From: UBA1049 sp964522305
GTDB taxonomy: Bacteria; Bacillota; Clostridia; Oscillospirales; CAG-382
Direction of reading: 5' to 3'
Assembly (NCBI GenBank): GCA_964522305.1
Contig: CAZFVM010000001.1
Span: forward strand, 1-51,814
DNA: 51,814 nucleotides
The notes under the pieces were generated by a model. It had not been told where the DNA came from. It saw only the letters and a program-made list of their open reading frames with translations, and did no database searches. The position numbers and the translations under genes were made by a program. Shown here piece after piece: positions 44,823 through 51,814 of this stretch (the stretch's first letter is position 1; the number at the start of each line of letters is the position of its first letter).

Positions 44823-45211
44823 TTGTTAACTATCCTGCCTATTACTCCGTTGATGAAAGGGACTGCCTTTTCGTCATCGTACTCCTTCGCCAGTTCCAAA
44901 GCTTCGTTTATTATCACCGGGATATCGGTTTCGGCGATATAAACAATCTCGTAGACACACATTCTGAGTATGCCCAAGGTGATTTTGTTGATTCTGTTTA
45001 GTTTCCAGTTGTCCGCTGCTTTTTCTATCATTTCGTCCAACTCGAGCTTGTGTTGACTCACTCCAAAGAAAAGCTCCTTTGTAAAGTCGTCGTAGCTCTC
45101 CTCGCGATAGAGCGTTGCGTGTTCCAACAGCTCCTCGGGAGCAAGGTCGTTATAAAACTCCTGTTCGTATATCAGTTCAAGGGCTTTTGTTCGGGATTTT
45201 CGTCTGCTCAT
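44819..45211 (-). CDS. nusB: Transcription antitermination protein NusB
   Basis: NusB binds boxA RNA with NusE in rRNA antitermination. About 130 residues of all-helical fold begin MSRRKSRTKALELIYEQEF and end VPFINGVIGRIV. ATG 45211 is preferred to ATG 45238, which has no ribosome-binding site. It is the first gene of the nusB-xseA-xseB-ispA run; folD, often found next, is absent. Confidence 0.93.
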   Translation of the reverse strand: MSRRKSRTKALELIYEQEFYNDLAPEELLEHATLYREESYDDFTKELFFGVSQHKLELDEMIEKAADNWKLNRINKITLGILRMCVYEIVYIAETDIPVIINEALELAKEYDDEKAVPFINGVIGRIVNK

Positions 45212-45269
45212 TATAGTAGTTTCCCTGTTCTTTATCATTAAAATATGGGTGTCAAAAATATATCATTAT

Positions 45270-45298
45270 ATTATAACAATCCCCCCTTGCTTTGTCAA
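45270..45298 (-). promoter_or_regulatory. Consensus promoter of the nusB-xseAB-ispA operon
   Basis: TTGACA (45298-45293), exactly 17 bp, TATAAT (45275-45270) on the minus strand: a perfect sigma-A consensus. It lies about 60 nt upstream of the nusB ATG. Confidence 0.88.
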
Positions 45299-45423
45299 AC
45301 CGTAATAGTGGATAAGACACCGGTATATTCGGGGTCGGCAAAGGGGAAAATATGGGATAAAACCATGGATAACATGCACACATATACCGGCTATCCCGAG
45401 GATTGTCTATTATATATTAGCTA

Positions 45424-45452
45424 TTGAAAAACCTGCTCGAACCATGTATAAT
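45424..45452 (+). promoter_or_regulatory. Promoter of gpmI
   Basis: TTGAAA (45424-45429), 17 bp, TATAAT (45447-45452). It lies about 65 nt before the gpmI ATG and is divergent from the nusB promoter in a 280-bp gap. Confidence 0.8.
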
Positions 45453-45518
45453 ATTAAGAAGAGAAAGATTAATTATTTTGGTATATTTTGATATATATAG
45501 AAGAGAGGTCAAGAATTT

Positions 45519-47159
45519 ATGACAAAAAACCAAGGCATTTTTTCCGGCGAAAAGCGTCCGGTTGTAATGATAATCATGGATGGTGTCGGTATATCCGAGG
45601 GCACAGAAGGTAACGCGGTCAAGTCCGCCTACACTCCCACTCTGGATATGCTGGAGAAAAACTATCCTCTAAACAAGCTCAAAGCCCATGGTACCGCTGT
45701 AGGTCTGCCCTCGGATGAAGATATGGGCAATTCCGAGGTGGGGCACAACGCCTTGGGAGCGGGGCAGGTATACGCCCAGGGTTCTAAGCTGGTAAGCAGT
45801 GCCATTGAGAGCAAAAGGATTTTTGCTTCCGACACCTGGAAGGGGCTTGTATCCCATTGCAAGGACCGAGGGGCTTTGCATTTTATCGGGTTGTTTTCTG
45901 ACGGTAATGTTCATTCTCATATAGATCATCTAAAGGCGCTTATAGCAAAGGCGAAAGAAGAAGGGGTAAAGAAGGTCAGAATCCATATCCTGCTGGACGG
46001 CAGGGATGTGGGGGAGACCAGTGCCCTTGATTATGTGGAGCCCTTCGAGGAGTTCTTGGCATCCCTCAACGGGGAAGGGTTTGATTCGAAAATCGCTTCC
46101 GGCGGGGGTAGGATGGTAATAACCATGGACCGCTATGAGGCGGACTGGAGTATGGTGGAGCGAGGCTGGAAGACCCATGTATTGGGTGAAGGCAGGATGT
46201 TTGCAAGTGCCTCGGAAGCCATCACCACCTACAGGGAAGAAACCGGCAAGATAGACCAAGACCTGCCGGCTTTTGTAGTATCCGAAGACGGGCAGCCCGT
46301 CGGAAGGATAACAGATGGGGACAGCGTGGTGCTCTTTAACTTCCGAGGGGACCGTTCCATAGAGATTTCCCGAGCTTTTGAAGAGCCGGATTTCGATATA
46401 TTCGACAGGGGCGGTGTACCCGACATTAAGTTTGCCGGGATGTTGGAATATGACGGTGACGCCCATATCCCCAAGAGCTATCTCGTATCTCCGCCGGAGA
46501 TAAAGAACACCTTGGGGGAATACATGGCACAAAGGGGCATTTATCAATTAGCCATGAGTGAGACCCAAAAGTTCGGGCATGTGACCTACTTCTGGAACGG
46601 CAACAGGAGCGGTAAGTTCTCGGAAGAGACCGAGGAGTATATTCTTATACCTTCGGATTTGGTTCCCTTCGAGGAGCGTCCCTGGATGCAGTCGGCACTG
46701 ATCGCCGACAAGCTTATCGAGAAGATAGAAGAAGGCAGGTTTGACTTTTTGCGGGTTAACTTCCCCAACGGTGATATGGTGGGACATACCGGGAACTTCT
46801 TTGCCACCAAGATTGCCGTTGAGGCATTGGACTTGGCGTTGGAGAGGGTTTTGAAGGCAGTGGACAAAGCTAAGGGCATCGCTATAATCACGGCGGACCA
46901 CGGCAACGCCGACGAGATGTACGAGACAGACAAGTCCGGCAACCCCAAGAAAGACGAAAAGGGCAAGTTCAAGGCAAAGACCAGCCACACCCTAAACCCC
47001 GTGCCCTGTTTCTTTTATGATAATTATTATTCTGACAAATATACTGTCAAAGACGGGGACTTCGGTTTGTCCAACGTCGCTTCTACCGTAGCCACCCTTA
47101 TGGGGCTCACCCCTCTGGATATGTGGGACAAGTCCATGGTAGAACTCAAAAAGGATTAA
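45519..47159 (+). CDS. gpmI: Cofactor-independent phosphoglycerate mutase
   Basis: GpmI interconverts 3- and 2-phosphoglycerate in glycolysis using two Mn2+ ions. The 546 residues include VMIIMDGVG (metal Asp), the phospho-serine in MGNSEVGHNALGAG, LLDGRDVGETSA, RVNFPNGDMVGHTGN and ITADHGNADEM. It is slightly longer than the about 510-residue Bacillus enzyme, with extra residues near KSGNPKKDEKGKFKAKTSHT. GAGAGG precedes ATG 45519. Confidence 0.96.
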   Translation: MTKNQGIFSGEKRPVVMIIMDGVGISEGTEGNAVKSAYTPTLDMLEKNYPLNKLKAHGTAVGLPSDEDMGNSEVGHNALGAGQVYAQGSKLVSSAIESKRIFASDTWKGLVSHCKDRGALHFIGLFSDGNVHSHIDHLKALIAKAKEEGVKKVRIHILLDGRDVGETSALDYVEPFEEFLASLNGEGFDSKIASGGGRMVITMDRYEADWSMVERGWKTHVLGEGRMFASASEAITTYREETGKIDQDLPAFVVSEDGQPVGRITDGDSVVLFNFRGDRSIEISRAFEEPDFDIFDRGGVPDIKFAGMLEYDGDAHIPKSYLVSPPEIKNTLGEYMAQRGIYQLAMSETQKFGHVTYFWNGNRSGKFSEETEEYILIPSDLVPFEERPWMQSALIADKLIEKIEEGRFDFLRVNFPNGDMVGHTGNFFATKIAVEALDLALERVLKAVDKAKGIAIITADHGNADEMYETDKSGNPKKDEKGKFKAKTSHTLNPVPCFFYDNYYSDKYTVKDGDFGLSNVASTVATLMGLTPLDMWDKSMVELKKD

Positions 47160-47162
47160 TAT

Positions 47163-47837
47163 ATGCTATCTACTATTATAAACAACCCTATTATCGGGAT
47201 TTTGTTAATACCCTCTATTCTTATTGCGTTGACAGTCCACGAGCTTGCCCACGGTTATGTGGCATACAAGTGTGGGGACGACACCGCCAAGATGATGGGA
47301 AGGCTTACCCTCAACCCCATAAAGCACATGGACCTTATCGGAACATTGATGTTGTTTGTAGTTGGGTTTGGTTGGGCAAAGCCGGTACCGGTGAACACCC
47401 GTAACCTAAGAAAACCTCGACGGGATATCGCTCTGGTGTCCGTAGCCGGTGCGGTTGCCAATTTGATAATGGCGTTTTTTGGAGTGTTTTTGTTTTTTGT
47501 GGTGGACAAGTTTTTGTATGGAGTTATTCCGGATAACTTTTTTGAGACTATTTTAGATTTCTTTGGTTATTTTGTAATGATTAATACCGGGTTGGCGGTG
47601 TTCAACCTTTTGCCCATTCCCCCTTTGGACGGGTCAAAGGTACTCGCCACAATCCTACCACACAATATCGCGGCGAGATATCTGCAAGCGGAGTATTACA
47701 TCAGATATATCATCATGGGGCTGTTTATCGCATCCTATGTGATACCTCAGGTAAGCGATATAATCTTTTTCCCGATAATTTACTTTAGAGATTCGATTAT
47801 CTCCGGTTTTGTATGGGTTATGGAGCTGATTTTTTAA
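47163..47837 (+). CDS. M50 family site-2 protease-like membrane peptidase
   Basis: This 224-residue intramembrane zinc protease has the HExxH motif in LTVHELAHGYVAYKCGD (about residues 22-38) and the third metal ligand in FNLLPIPPLDGSKV. It has about five or six hydrophobic helices. It starts 3 bp after gpmI and is followed 4 bp later by scpA. The small YwhC-like type is often beside scpAB; substrates are unknown. Confidence 0.9.
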   Translation: MLSTIINNPIIGILLIPSILIALTVHELAHGYVAYKCGDDTAKMMGRLTLNPIKHMDLIGTLMLFVVGFGWAKPVPVNTRNLRKPRRDIALVSVAGAVANLIMAFFGVFLFFVVDKFLYGVIPDNFFETILDFFGYFVMINTGLAVFNLLPIPPLDGSKVLATILPHNIAARYLQAEYYIRYIIMGLFIASYVIPQVSDIIFFPIIYFRDSIISGFVWVMELIF

Positions 47838-47841
47838 CACC

Positions 47842-48573
47842 ATGGATAATATAAACCTCAAGATAGAGCAATACGAAGGACCACTGGATTTGCTTTTGTC
47901 CTTGATTGCAAAACACAAGATTAATATTTTTGATATCCCCATCTCCGAGATAACCGAGCAATACATGGAACATATTAACAGTATGGTTGTTCTTAATATG
48001 GAGGTAACCGGAGAGTTTATAGCCATGGCGGCAGAGCTCATGCTCATAAAGTCCAAGTTGCTCTTGCCAAAGCAGGAGGGGGAAGAGGACCCGAGGCAAC
48101 CTTTGGTAGACGCTTTGTTGGAGCATCAAAGGGCGAAGCTGGCGGCAGAGTTTTTAAAAAAGCAAAGCGAAGAGTATTACGACCGCTATACAAAGGAGCC
48201 GGACACCTTAGACGGAGTTTATACCCGGTTGCATGCCGTTTCTTTGTTACAAGAGGCCTTTTTGCATATAGCCGAGAGGGCTCAGTTTGAGACTAAGAAG
48301 GTAGAAGAACAGCTTTTTACAAAGATAGAGAACGAGAGATATTACACCGTCGGCGAAAAGGTAGTGTTCTTGCTGAGACTGCTGACCCGAAGACAGGGGC
48401 GGCTGCCCTTTGAAGATGTCTTTGAGGGTTCCCAAAGTCGGGGAGAGTTAGTGGCAGTCTTTCTGGCGGTATTAGAGGCGGTAAGCAAGGGCAGAGTGGA
48501 TGTAGAAAAAGAAAAGGGGCAGTTGTTCCTTCTACTTATAAAGAAACCTAAGGAGGAACGCGTTTTAGCATAA
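47842..48573 (+). CDS. scpA: Segregation and condensation protein ScpA
   Basis: ScpA is the kleisin subunit of the SMC-ScpAB condensin. The 243 residues begin MDNINLKIEQYEGPLDLLLSLIAKHKINIFDIPISEIT, the family's hallmark, and end in a winged-helix segment. Its stop shares one base with the scpB start (TAATG), so translation is coupled. The smc gene is not in the window. Confidence 0.96.
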   Translation: MDNINLKIEQYEGPLDLLLSLIAKHKINIFDIPISEITEQYMEHINSMVVLNMEVTGEFIAMAAELMLIKSKLLLPKQEGEEDPRQPLVDALLEHQRAKLAAEFLKKQSEEYYDRYTKEPDTLDGVYTRLHAVSLLQEAFLHIAERAQFETKKVEEQLFTKIENERYYTVGEKVVFLLRLLTRRQGRLPFEDVFEGSQSRGELVAVFLAVLEAVSKGRVDVEKEKGQLFLLLIKKPKEERVLA

Positions 48574-49241
48574 TGGCTGTAAAAAGAGAGATTCTTGCCG
48601 CGGCGGAGGCTATATTGTTCGCCTGCGGCAGCCCGGTACAACGGGAAAAGTTAACCGACATACTTAATATTTCGAACCGGGAGTTAAACGAGGTCATAGA
48701 TATATTGACCGAGCGATACGAAGAATACGACAGAGGAATTGCCCTGATTTCTATAGAAGACTCCTATCAGCTTTGCACCAAGCCCTTTGTTGCGGAGCAG
48801 GTAAAGATGGCTTTGGAATTACGAAAGGCACCTCCCTTGTCAAAGGCGGCATTGGAAGTACTCGCCATTGTTGCCTACAACCAGCCGGTCACCAGGTCCT
48901 TTGTGGAAATGGTGAGAGGGGTGGACTCCACCTACATCCTATCCGGATTATCGGATAAGGGGCTAATCTCCGAGCAGGGAACCTTAGATGCCCCGGGCAG
49001 ACCTATACTTTATGGTACCACCGATAACTTCCTTAGGTGTTTTGGGTTGGAGAGCCTAAAGGAGTTACCCAAGGCGGACTTGGAATCCGGAGACAATCAG
49101 ATGTCCTTTGACCTGCATGGGGAGGACGGCGAGGAAGAGACTTCCTTGACCGAGGCTCCGACTTCCCCCGATGAGGGCGAAGTATCTGCCGATGACCGGG
49201 TACCGGACCGGGACCCACATTCCCCTTTGGACCAAGAATAA
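48573..49241 (+). CDS. scpB: Segregation and condensation protein ScpB
   Basis: ScpB forms a dimer that binds ScpA at the SMC heads. The 222 residues contain two winged-helix domains (ILAAAEAILFACGSPVQREKL; LSKAALEVLAIVAYNQPVTRSFVEMVRGVDSTYILSGLSDKGLI) and GRPILYGTTDNFLRCFGL. The C-terminal about 45 residues are acidic and probably disordered. Confidence 0.96.
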   Translation: MAVKREILAAAEAILFACGSPVQREKLTDILNISNRELNEVIDILTERYEEYDRGIALISIEDSYQLCTKPFVAEQVKMALELRKAPPLSKAALEVLAIVAYNQPVTRSFVEMVRGVDSTYILSGLSDKGLISEQGTLDAPGRPILYGTTDNFLRCFGLESLKELPKADLESGDNQMSFDLHGEDGEEETSLTEAPTSPDEGEVSADDRVPDRDPHSPLDQE

Positions 49242-49281
49242 TTACACCGCGGGGATATAGCAACAGAGAGGGGGAGAGATA

Positions 49282-49887
49282 TTGACCTGGCTTTATATAT
49301 TGATAGGTATTGCACTCCTGACTTTGTTGTTCTTATGGACAAAAGCTACGGTACATGTATCCTATAAACAGGAAGAAATAGGGGTTAAACTCAAGTTTGG
49401 GTTGTTTCGGTTCAATCTTTATCCTCCTAAGGAAGAAGAAAAGATAGAGAAAAAGCCTAAGGTCAAGAAGAAAAAACCGCCAAAGAAAAAGCCAAAGGAT
49501 AAGGTAAAACCTCCGTTAAAAGAAGTAATCCATCTGGTAAAGGACTTAGTTGTCGAAACCATACACAAGTTTGGCAAATATCTCAGGTTAGAAGAGTACC
49601 GGGTAAAGATATTGGTGGCGACCGAGGACCCGGCGATGACCGGGGTAATATACGGAGTAGTGAGCGGAGTGCTGGGCAGTATTGCGGTATATGTGCAAAA
49701 CCTACCGCGAAAGACTAACAATAAAAAACTAATATATACCGAGGTAAAACCGGATTTTATCGCCACCGATTATGAACTGTTCGTCTCCTTTGCCGTTTCG
49801 CTCAGGGTTTGGCAGTTGATGTCCTTGGGGGTGACGGGGGGAAGAGGATTGCTCAGGTACACAGCTTTGACAAAGAAAGAAGATTGA
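49282..49887 (+). CDS. DUF2953 domain-containing membrane protein
   Basis: This 201-residue protein has one N-terminal helix (about 2-20) and then a lysine-rich stretch (KKPKVKKKKPPKKKPKDK, about residues 54-71). A domain with LEEYRVKILVATEDPAMTGVIYGVVSGVLG follows, which I recognise as DUF2953. The start is TTG 49282, with GGGGGAGAG upstream. In Bacillota, this domain is encoded beside ytfJ, as here; a sporulation link is inferred from that pairing. Confidence 0.8.
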   Translation: MTWLYILIGIALLTLLFLWTKATVHVSYKQEEIGVKLKFGLFRFNLYPPKEEEKIEKKPKVKKKKPPKKKPKDKVKPPLKEVIHLVKDLVVETIHKFGKYLRLEEYRVKILVATEDPAMTGVIYGVVSGVLGSIAVYVQNLPRKTNNKKLIYTEVKPDFIATDYELFVSFAVSLRVWQLMSLGVTGGRGLLRYTALTKKED

Positions 49888-49902
49888 TTTTTTGACAAAT
49901 AT

Positions 49903-50436
49903 ATGGAAAAAGCCCGGCAGTTCCGGGGAAAGGATGATTTTGACGTGAACAAAGAGATACCCCTAAAACAAATAATAGACGCAGCCTTGTCTAAGATAGG
50001 CAGCGTGGCAGATGTCAACACAGTTATCGGCGACCCCATCAAGCTCCCCGAAGGAGTAACCGTCATACCGTTTTCCAAGGTAAGTGTAGGGTTTGCTTCC
50101 GGAGGCGCGGAGTACGGAGGACTAAAGCCGGACGAAAAAACTCCGTCGATACCCCATTCCCCCAACTTTGCAGGGGGCAACGGCGCCGGAGTAAGCGTAA
50201 CCCCCATGGGGTTTTTGGTGATAGACAAAACCGGGGTCAGGATGTTAGACCTAAAGCGGGGGGATGCTTATACCCCGGACCCGGTAGCCAAGGTTATGAA
50301 CTCCATAGATTCACTGATTGACCGAGCACCTGACCTGGCGAAGAAGGTCAAAAACACTTTTAAGAAAGATAAAAAAGAAAGCACCTTAGATGAAGATATC
50401 GAAGAAGCGGTAACCAAGGCTGTAGAAGAGGAATAA
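49903..50436 (+). CDS. ytfJ: YtfJ/GerW family spore protein
   Basis: This 177-residue protein has the GerW/YtfJ core: DVNTVIGDPIKLPEGVTVIPFSKVSVGFASGGAEYGG, then GGNGAGVSVTPMGFLVI. It is expected in spores of Bacillota, where YtfJ/GerW is linked to germination. The tail is charged and probably disordered. The ribosome-binding site is weak. The family is also found in some non-sporulating relatives, so sporulation is suggested rather than proven. Confidence 0.9.
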   Translation: MEKARQFRGKDDFDVNKEIPLKQIIDAALSKIGSVADVNTVIGDPIKLPEGVTVIPFSKVSVGFASGGAEYGGLKPDEKTPSIPHSPNFAGGNGAGVSVTPMGFLVIDKTGVRMLDLKRGDAYTPDPVAKVMNSIDSLIDRAPDLAKKVKNTFKKDKKESTLDEDIEEAVTKAVEEE

Positions 50437-50527
50437 AATTTTTTTGTGTCTTTGAGTGCCGACAAAACAATTGATAGCTTCCAAGCAACCAAAAAGATGC
50501 ATTTGCAAAAAACGAGGTTAACACACC

Positions 50528-51277
50528 ATAAATAGCGAAACTGTAAAACTACAAAAATATGTTTCTGCCTGCGGGCTTATGTCCCGCCGCTCCGCCGAGG
50601 CAGAGATAGTCAAAGGGTATTTTGAGATAAACGGCGAAAAAGCGAAAATCGGGGACAGGGTAGACCCAAAGAAAGACCGGGTAAGTTACAAAGGAAAACC
50701 CATAAAACCTGTAACCCAGAAGGTATATATATGCCTAAATAAGCCAAAAGGGTATGTGACAACCTTAAAAGACGATCGGGGCAGGAAAGACATAACCCAG
50801 CTCGTCGAAGAGGTCAACACCAGGGTCTATCCCGTGGGAAGGTTGGATATAGATAGCGAAGGGCTGGTCATACTCACCAATGACGGTGAGTTTGCCAATC
50901 GTCTGATGCATCCCAGCGGAGGCATACAGAAGGTTTATTTGGTCACTGTAAAAGGCAAAATCGAAAACCAAGTCATTGATGGCTTAAGGGAAATGAGGAT
51001 GTTGGAAGACCAACCCATAGCCCCGGTGTCCGTGGAACTGATGTTTAGAGAACAGGAAAGAAGTCGGATAAAGATGACCCTTATCGAAGGTAAGAATCGA
51101 CAGATACGCCGTATGTGTGAGGCTTTTGGGTTGGAAGTAACAGATTTGGTGCGTATAAAAATCGGAGGAGTTTTGTTGAGCTCCCTGCCAACCGGGAAAT
51201 GGAGAACCCTGACAAAATGGGAGATACAATCCTTGACCCCAAAGTCGGCGGGAGGTCGAAAAAATGAAAAAACATAA
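50528..51277 (+). CDS. rluB: RsuA/RluB family pseudouridine synthase, probable AUA start
   Basis: This protein makes pseudouridine in rRNA. The S4 domain (VKLQKYVSACGLMSRRSAEAEIVKGYFEING) is followed by the catalytic domain with GRLDIDSEGLVILTNDG (catalytic Asp) and EGKNRQIRRMCEAFGL. The first ATG in frame (50579) falls inside the S4 domain and would delete its start. Upstream to the stop at 50519-50521 there is no ATG, GTG or TTG. The only initiator-like codon is ATA 50528, which has CGAGGT 9 nt upstream and gives 249 residues. The gene identity is firm; the start is an inference. Confidence 0.85.
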   Translation: MNSETVKLQKYVSACGLMSRRSAEAEIVKGYFEINGEKAKIGDRVDPKKDRVSYKGKPIKPVTQKVYICLNKPKGYVTTLKDDRGRKDITQLVEEVNTRVYPVGRLDIDSEGLVILTNDGEFANRLMHPSGGIQKVYLVTVKGKIENQVIDGLREMRMLEDQPIAPVSVELMFREQERSRIKMTLIEGKNRQIRRMCEAFGLEVTDLVRIKIGGVLLSSLPTGKWRTLTKWEIQSLTPKSAGGRKNEKT

Positions 51278-51752
51278 GAAAACCAAAGTTTATATCACGA
51301 CGATTCTTTTGTTACTTACCTTAGCCATGACCGGATTTATCTTTTCTAACTCCCTAAAGGATGGGGCAACTTCCTCAGCACAAAGCGGAAAGGTGGTTGA
51401 GGTTGTCGAGAATTTGGCTGATAAAGTCGGGGTGGAAATAAACAAAGAAAAACTTCCCCATAAAGTGCGCAAAACCGCACATTTTACAGAGTTTGCACTC
51501 CTTGGTATATTGGGGTTTTTGACCTTACTTAGCCTCGGAGCTGCGGATTGGGTTTTGTTTTTTGCTCCCCTGGGATACAGCGGGGTGATTGCGGCGATGG
51601 ACGAATATCTGCAGACCTTTTCCCCGGGCAGAGCGGGCCAGCTGCAGGATGTGGCACTGGATGTTTCCGGAGCAGCCATCGGGATTGCACTTAGTTTTGC
51701 GGTGTTTTGGCTGATAAGGTATAAAACAACAAAAAAACAAAGCCGGGGTTAA
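51264..51752 (+). CDS. VanZ-like family membrane protein
   Basis: This 162-residue protein has an N-terminal helix (about 8-27), a polar loop with KLPHKVRKTAHFTEFALLGILGFL, and further helices to the end; the RKTAHFTEF/QTFSPGRAGQLQDVALDVSGAAIG pattern is that of VanZ-like proteins. The family is not limited to glycopeptide resistance and nothing here indicates that role. GGGAGGT precedes ATG 51264, which overlaps rluB by 14 bp. Confidence 0.9.
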   Translation: MKKHKKTKVYITTILLLLTLAMTGFIFSNSLKDGATSSAQSGKVVEVVENLADKVGVEINKEKLPHKVRKTAHFTEFALLGILGFLTLLSLGAADWVLFFAPLGYSGVIAAMDEYLQTFSPGRAGQLQDVALDVSGAAIGIALSFAVFWLIRYKTTKKQSRG

Positions 51753-51814
51753 AACTTCGGGTTTTTGCAAATACAATATTTTGACATAAATTTATGGTAA
51801 GAATTATCTAAGAC

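Noticed and set aside
51264..51752. Glycopeptide resistance role for the VanZ-like gene
   Set aside because: No vanHAX or regulator genes are nearby; the family is widespread in susceptible bacteria.
51753..51814. Promoter-like TTGACA at 51781-51786 near the right edge
   Set aside because: No good -10 box at the right distance can be seen before the window ends.

Overview
The window is a gene-dense piece of a Bacillota (Clostridia) chromosome, most likely from an uncultured anaerobe. The evidence is an ecfA1-ecfA2-ecfT-truA cluster, the MEP-pathway gene dxs beside ispA, a nusB-xseA-xseB-ispA-dxs-nadK-argR-recN backbone, a KtrAB potassium system, a CD1247-type protein next to efp, scpA-scpB, and sporulation-linked genes (DUF2953, ytfJ). 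Promoters are sigma-A-like and Shine-Dalgarno sites are strong. I saw no tRNA, rRNA, CRISPR array, insertion sequence or prophage.

Layout. (1) 1-8495, minus: pgsA (cut by the window edge), cvpA, a DUF5711-like membrane protein, truA, ecfT, ecfA2, ecfA1, ruvB, ruvA, ruvC. (2) 8810-15816, plus: acpP, a HAD phosphatase, DUF3137, lemA, ktrB, ktrA, nagA and a ROK-like kinase, ending at a bidirectional terminator. (3) 15879-23720, minus: an MFS transporter with an inverted repeat over its promoter, then valS, a DUF1015 gene and pcrA. (4) 23953-27223, plus: a large secreted SGNH-hydrolase/dockerin protein, then radC. (5) 27377-45211, minus: an amidohydrolase, a CD1247-like protein, efp, pepP, hslO, leuS, a yqeK-rsfS fusion, nadD, yhbY, recN, argR, nadK, dxs, an OapA-like membrane protein, a 787-bp non-coding block, ispA, xseB, xseA and nusB. 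(6) 45519-51752, plus: gpmI, an M50 protease, scpA, scpB, DUF2953, ytfJ, rluB and vanZ.

The most notable element is the non-coding block at about 41640-42300. It lies on the minus strand between ispA and a four-helix membrane protein that precedes dxs. It has its own promoter, several strong hairpins and no credible ORF. That is the gene order known for OLE RNA (ornate, large, extremophilic) and its membrane partner OapA, so I interpret the block as an OLE RNA. The call rests on synteny, partner-protein resemblance, size and visible secondary structure, not on an alignment.

Other items for follow-up are a yqeK-rsfS fusion that keeps an internal ribosome-binding site and start codon for rsfS, an rluB gene whose complete S4 domain appears to need an AUA start, a perfect 9-bp inverted repeat across an MFS promoter, and a dockerin protein with two copies of an unrecognised N-terminal domain.
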